Positions 60,618 to 64,000 of a stretch of 64,000 bases of DNA are shown here, one piece after another. The translations under genes and the position numbers were made by a program. Source of the stretch: an uncultured Mycolicibacterium sp. GTDB taxonomy: Bacteria > Actinomycetota > Actinomycetes > Mycobacteriales > Mycobacteriaceae. Numbering within the stretch: position 1 is the stretch's first letter; each line of letters begins with the position of its first letter. The stretch is from positions 124,001 through 188,000 of the forward strand of contig NZ_CALDGS010000094.1 of assembly GCF_937941905.1 (NCBI RefSeq), given 5' to 3'. Below the pieces are notes generated by a model. That model saw only the letters and a list, made by a program, of their open reading frames with translations. It was not told where the DNA came from and ran no database searches.

Positions 60618-60890
60618 GTGGCCAATATCAAGTCGCAGCAGAAGCGCATCCGGACCAACGAGCGCCGGCGGCTTCGGAACAAGTCGGTGAAGTCGTCGCT
60701 GCACACCGCCGTCCGTGGATTCCGCGCCGCACTTGAGGCCGGCGACCGCGAGCAGGCCGAGCAGCGCCTGCGCGAGACCTGCCGCAAGCTGGACAAGGCC
60801 GTGAGCAAGGGCGTCATCCACAAGAACCAGGCCGCCAACCGCAAGTCGGCGCTGGCGCTGGCGTTCAACAAGGCCTACCCGAGCAACTGA
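60618..60890 (+). CDS. rpsT: Small-subunit ribosomal protein S20
   Basis: A 90-residue protein with the basic N-terminus MANIKSQQKRIRTNERRR and helical body of S20, which binds 16S rRNA early in 30S assembly. GTG 60618 is preceded by AAGGA. Conserved position between the ATP-grasp trio and holA. Confidence 0.97.
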   Translation: MANIKSQQKRIRTNERRRLRNKSVKSSLHTAVRGFRAALEAGDREQAEQRLRETCRKLDKAVSKGVIHKNQAANRKSALALAFNKAYPSN

Positions 60891-60925
60891 CCCCCTCCGG
60901 CCGCGAGCCGGTTGGGGTGCCCCGA

Positions 60926-60955
60926 GCGGGCCGACCCGAGGGTCGGTCCGCTTTT
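60926..60955 (+). terminator. Intrinsic terminator of rpsT
   Basis: A 12-base stem (GCGGGCCGACCC / GGGTCGGTCCGC, one G-U pair) followed by TTTT, 35 bases after the rpsT stop. It can also end holA from the other side. Confidence 0.85.
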
Positions 60956-60969
60956 CGGCGTTTCGGGCG

Positions 60970-61926
60970 CTAGTCGGCCACCAGTTCGGCGACCCGGCGC
61001 ACCGCCACCTCCAGCGCGTAGTCCGGGTCGGCGGCGGCGCCCTTCACCTCGGCATTGAGCGCCGCGACGATGCGGATCGCCTCGGCGATGGACTCGCGCG
61101 ACCAGCGCCGCGCCTGCTTCTGCGCCTTCTGCACCCGCCACGGCGGCATGCCGAGCTCCCCGGCCAGCCGGTAGGCGTCGCCGGACAGCGGGCCGACCCG
61201 GGCGATGCTGTGCACCGCCTCGGCCAGGGCGTCGGCGAGCACCACGTGCGGTTCGCCGGCGAGCATCGCCCAGCGCAGCGCCTCGGCCGCGCCGGCCACG
61301 TCCCCGACGACGGCCTTGTCGGCGATGTCGAAGCCCTTCACCTCGGCGCGGCCGCTGTGGTAGCGGCGCACCGCCGCCGGGGTCACCTCACCGCCGGTGT
61401 CGGCGACGAGCTGCGAGCACACCGCAGCCAGTTCGCGGATGTCGGAGCCGACGGCGTCCAGCACCGCCTGCACCGTGTCGTCGGACACCTTGACCCGGTG
61501 GGCCCGGAACTCGCGGCGCACGAAGTCGGCCCGCTCGGAGGCCTTGGTGATGCGCGCGCACGGATGCACCTCGGCACCGGCCTTCTTCAGCTGGTCGACC
61601 AGCGACTTGGCCCGGCCGCCGCCGGAGTGCAGCACGACCAGCACGGTGCCGGCCGGCAGGTCGGCGGCGGCCTCGGCGATGAGCACGGCGGCCTCCTTGC
61701 CGGCCTCGGCGGCGGCCTCCAGGATCACCACCCGCTCGTCGGCGAACAGCGACGGGCTGAGCAGCTCGGCCAGCTCACTGGTGCTGACCTCGCCGGCGCG
61801 CATCCGGTTGACCGGCACGTCCGGGGTGCCGGCGCGCTTGCGCGATTCGCGCAGCACCCCGGCCACCGCGCGCTCGACCAGCAGTTCCTCGTCCCCGAGT
61901 ACCAGGTGCAGACCCTGTTGGCTCAC
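60970..61926 (-). CDS. holA: DNA polymerase III delta subunit
   Basis: A 318-residue clamp-loader delta subunit. HLVLGDEELLVERAV at the start, then FADERVVILEAAAEAG, SDIRELAAVCSQL and the C-terminal helical collar (GMPPWRVQKAQKQARRW). It opens the sliding clamp in the replisome. GTG 61926. Convergent with rpsT. Corresponds to Rv2413c. Confidence 0.93.
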   Translation of the reverse strand: MSQQGLHLVLGDEELLVERAVAGVLRESRKRAGTPDVPVNRMRAGEVSTSELAELLSPSLFADERVVILEAAAEAGKEAAVLIAEAAADLPAGTVLVVLHSGGGRAKSLVDQLKKAGAEVHPCARITKASERADFVRREFRAHRVKVSDDTVQAVLDAVGSDIRELAAVCSQLVADTGGEVTPAAVRRYHSGRAEVKGFDIADKAVVGDVAGAAEALRWAMLAGEPHVVLADALAEAVHSIARVGPLSGDAYRLAGELGMPPWRVQKAQKQARRWSRESIAEAIRIVAALNAEVKGAAADPDYALEVAVRRVAELVAD

Positions 61927-61938
61927 CCCATGATCGTG

Positions 61939-63477
61939 TCACGCCGCCCCGACGAGGCTGCCGGCCACCGCCCATGCCACCGCCGCCGCGACCGCCAGCC
62001 CGGTGCCGGCCCGCACCCAGCGCACCCGCCACCCGGCCACCACCGCCAGCGTGGCCGCCGCGACCAGCGCGACCCCACCCGCCCCGGACGGGGTCGGCAG
62101 GGCGGCGCCGGGTAGCGCGGCCGCCCGGTGTGCGACCTGCAGCAGCCACCACACCGCCGGGCCGGTGAACCGGATGAGCAGCATCGCGGCGTCCGGCCAC
62201 ACCGCGGCCAGCGCGGCCGCCGCCGTGCCCAGCACGGTGATCGGCGGGATCACCGCCGCCACCGCCAGGTTGGCCGCCACCGCCACCACGCTGAACCGCC
62301 CGGAGATGCCGGCGATGAGCGGGGCGGTGACCAGCTGGGCGGCGGTCGCCACCGCCACCGCGTCGGCGGCGGGTTTGGGCCAGCCGGCCGCCACCAGCCG
62401 CTGGGACCAGCGCGGCGCGAGCACGATCAAGGCCGCGGTGGCGGCCACCGACAGTGCGAACCCGACGTCGACGGCCAGCTCCGGCGCGGCGACGACGAGC
62501 ACGACGACCGCGGCGCACAGCGCCGGCAGCGCCCGCCGGCGCCGTCCGGTGACCAGCGCGAGCAGCGTGACGGCCGCCATCACCGCCGCCCGCAGCACGC
62601 TGGCCGACGGTTGCACCACGATGACGAACGCGACCAGGGTCAGGCCGGCCAGCGCGACCGCGAGGCGGGGGCCGAGCAGCGCGGCCGACAGCAGCACGGT
62701 GCCGCACACGATGGTGACGTTGGCGCCGGACACCGCGGTCAGGTGCGTCAGCCCGGCGATCCGGAACTCCTCGGTCACCACCGCGCTCACCGCCGAGGTG
62801 TCGCCGAGCACCAGGCCGGGCAGCACGGCCGCCTGGTCGGCGGGCAGCACCAGTGCCGCCGCGGCGGCGAACCGGGTGCGCACCGCGGCCGCCGCCCGCG
62901 ACAGCGGTCCGGCCCGGCCCAGTTCCGGCTCGCCGCGGGCGGTGAGGACCGCCACCGTCAGGTCGCGGCGGGTGGGCCGGCCGACCCGGGCGGTGAACGC
63001 GGCGGGCCGGCCCGCCGCCAGCCCGCCGAAGCGCGCGCCGGAGGCGAACACCACCACCCGGCCGGTGGCCGGGCCGCCGTCGAGGGCCCGCAGGTCGGCC
63101 CGGAACACCACCCGGCCCCCGCCGGCCGGCCGGGGTGTCTCGGTCGGGGTGACCGTGACCGCGGCGTCCAGGCCGTACCGGGCCGCCAGCGGGTGGTCGG
63201 CGAGCGCGGCGGTGCGCAGGCCGACCGCGACGGCCAGTCCGGCCCCGAGCGCGGCCACCGCGGTCACCGCCGCCCCCAGGACCGCCGCCGCGGTGCGCGG
63301 GTCCGGCCGCCCGCTCCCCAGCCAGCCGGCCAGCGCGGTGGCCGCCGTGGCGACCGCCGCCGCGGTGGGCGCACCCCACGGCGGCCAGGTGATCCCGGCG
63401 GCGGTGACGGCCCAGGCGGCGGCCGCGGCGGGCACCAGCCGCAGGTCCGGGCGCCCGCCCGGCTCGGGGGCGGTCAC
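61939..63477 (-). CDS. comEC: ComEC/Rec2 membrane protein
   Basis: A 512-residue polytopic membrane protein with the competence domain (GLTHLTAVSGANVTIVCGTVL, the PF03772 hallmark) and many hydrophobic helices. The C-terminal metallo-beta-lactamase domain of longer ComEC proteins is absent, as in M. tuberculosis Rv2414c. GTG 63477 overlaps the comEA stop (GTGA). DNA-uptake channel by homology; function in mycobacteria unproven. Confidence 0.92.
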   Translation of the reverse strand: MTAPEPGGRPDLRLVPAAAAAWAVTAAGITWPPWGAPTAAAVATAATALAGWLGSGRPDPRTAAAVLGAAVTAVAALGAGLAVAVGLRTAALADHPLAARYGLDAAVTVTPTETPRPAGGGRVVFRADLRALDGGPATGRVVVFASGARFGGLAAGRPAAFTARVGRPTRRDLTVAVLTARGEPELGRAGPLSRAAAAVRTRFAAAAALVLPADQAAVLPGLVLGDTSAVSAVVTEEFRIAGLTHLTAVSGANVTIVCGTVLLSAALLGPRLAVALAGLTLVAFVIVVQPSASVLRAAVMAAVTLLALVTGRRRRALPALCAAVVVLVVAAPELAVDVGFALSVAATAALIVLAPRWSQRLVAAGWPKPAADAVAVATAAQLVTAPLIAGISGRFSVVAVAANLAVAAVIPPITVLGTAAAALAAVWPDAAMLLIRFTGPAVWWLLQVAHRAAALPGAALPTPSGAGGVALVAAATLAVVAGWRVRWVRAGTGLAVAAAVAWAVAGSLVGAA

Positions 63478-64000
63478 ACATGGACCCGGCCGCGCAGCTT
63501 CTCCAGCCGGGCCGGGCCGATCCCGTCGACCTCGGCGAGCTGGTCGACGCTGCTGAACCGGCCGTGCTCGGTCCGCCAGGCCACGATCGCCGCGGCGGTG
63601 ACCGGCCCGATGCCCGGCAGGGTGTCCAGTTCCGCCTCGGTGGCGGTGTTCAGGTCGATCGATCCGGTTGCCGCTGCCCCGGTCTCGTCCGCCGCCGGGG
63701 CGGCCGGCGCCGGGCCGACCGGGGCACCGGCGACCGAGCTGCCCACCGTCGCCGGCTCCCCCGGCGGCGGGGCGATGCCGACCACGATCTGCTCGCCGTC
63801 GGCGAGCCGGCGGGCCAGGTTCAGCCCGATCAGATCGGCCCCGTCCAGCGGCCCGCCCGCGGCGTCCAGCGCGTCGGCGATGCGCGCCCCCGGCGCCAGG
63901 GTGACCAGCCCGGGCTCGCGCACCAGCCCGACCACGCTGACCACCACCTGCTGCGGGGCCGCCGCGGTCGGCTCGTCGGCGTTCGAGACCATCTGCACGG
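63474..64000 (-). CDS. comEA: ComEA-type DNA-binding protein, cut by the window edge
   Basis: C-terminal 175 or so residues of ComEA. The visible part has an SLBB-like domain (VSVVGLVREPGLVTLAPGAR), an Ala/Pro-rich linker, and two helix-hairpin-helix motifs (LPGIGPVTAAAIV and VDGIGPARLEKLRG). The N-terminal membrane anchor lies beyond base 64000. Reads into comEC with overlapping stop and start. Confidence 0.9.
   Translation of the reverse strand, partial: VQMVSNADEPTAAAPQQVVVSVVGLVREPGLVTLAPGARIADALDAAGGPLDGADLIGLNLARRLADGEQIVVGIAPPPGEPATVGSSVAGAPVGPAPAAPAADETGAAATGSIDLNTATEAELDTLPGIGPVTAAAIVAWRTEHGRFSSVDQLAEVDGIGPARLEKLRGRVHV

Noticed and set aside
1..64000. tRNA genes, CRISPR arrays, insertion sequences, integrases
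   Set aside because: No spaced identical repeats, no transposase or integrase motifs in any frame, and no cloverleaf-like sequence noticed while reading both strands.

Overview
The window is high-GC actinobacterial DNA. Its backbone follows the gene order of Mycobacterium tuberculosis Rv2397c-Rv2415c as I recall it: cysA-cysW-cysT-subI, a small membrane protein, a GH15 trehalase-type enzyme, lepA, a PemK-like protein, a CBS protein, the transglutaminase / alpha-E / ATP-grasp trio, rpsT, holA, comEC and comEA. With several organic-sulfur and amine catabolic clusters added, this suggests a fast-growing environmental mycobacterium (Mycolicibacterium type). The species is inferred, not shown.

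Layout. 1-2417: the end of a CsoR-type regulator, an XRE-TetR fusion regulator, and a divergent acyl-CoA dehydrogenase. 2434-6183: the sulfate ABC importer operon, preceded by an apparent leaderless cysteine-rich leader peptide (6325-6417). 6453-8853: small membrane proteins and the GH15 enzyme. 8982-21756 (minus strand): an organosulfur scavenging block made of an oligopeptide-type ABC importer, an Eis-like acetyltransferase, two flavin monooxygenases of the NtaA/DszA type, a DszC/SfnB-like flavoprotein, an aldo-keto reductase and a TauD-type dioxygenase. 22013-27398: two LysR regulators, a MetE-like zinc enzyme, a second DszC-like protein and an isopenicillin-N-synthase-type oxygenase.

27700-47665: a region of visibly lower GC and different texture, read here as an acquired catabolic island. 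Around a PucR-type regulator it carries an APC permease, a trimethylamine-dehydrogenase-like flavoprotein, a DAO-type amine oxidase, an aldehyde dehydrogenase resembling aminobutyraldehyde dehydrogenases, an NDMA/mycofactocin-type alcohol dehydrogenase, a nitrilase-superfamily hydrolase, a NodB-fold hydrolase, an acyl-CoA ligase, an acyl-CoA dehydrogenase, two MaoC hydratases, two SDRs (one without the catalytic Tyr/Lys), a thioesterase and a short citrate-synthase-fold protein. It looks like a complete route from an imported nitrogen compound to acyl-CoA intermediates. The substrate is unknown. A broken thioesterase copy lies at the left edge, and inverted copies of a 36-bp hairpin repeat lie near both edges.

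47959-50528 returns to backbone (lepA, PemK-like). 50513-54316 is a BtuCDF-type importer with two tandem binding proteins behind a cobalamin riboswitch, so it is read as a corrinoid uptake operon. 54544-55641 is an SsuD-like monooxygenase. 55814-64000 is conserved mycobacterial backbone ending in comEA, which is cut by the window edge.

How the genes fit together: the left half is organised around sulfur (sulfate import under a cysteine-sensing leader, then sulfonate/thioether scavenging), the middle around nitrogen-compound catabolism, and the right half around housekeeping functions plus B12 import. No tRNA or rRNA gene, CRISPR array, transposase or integrase was seen.
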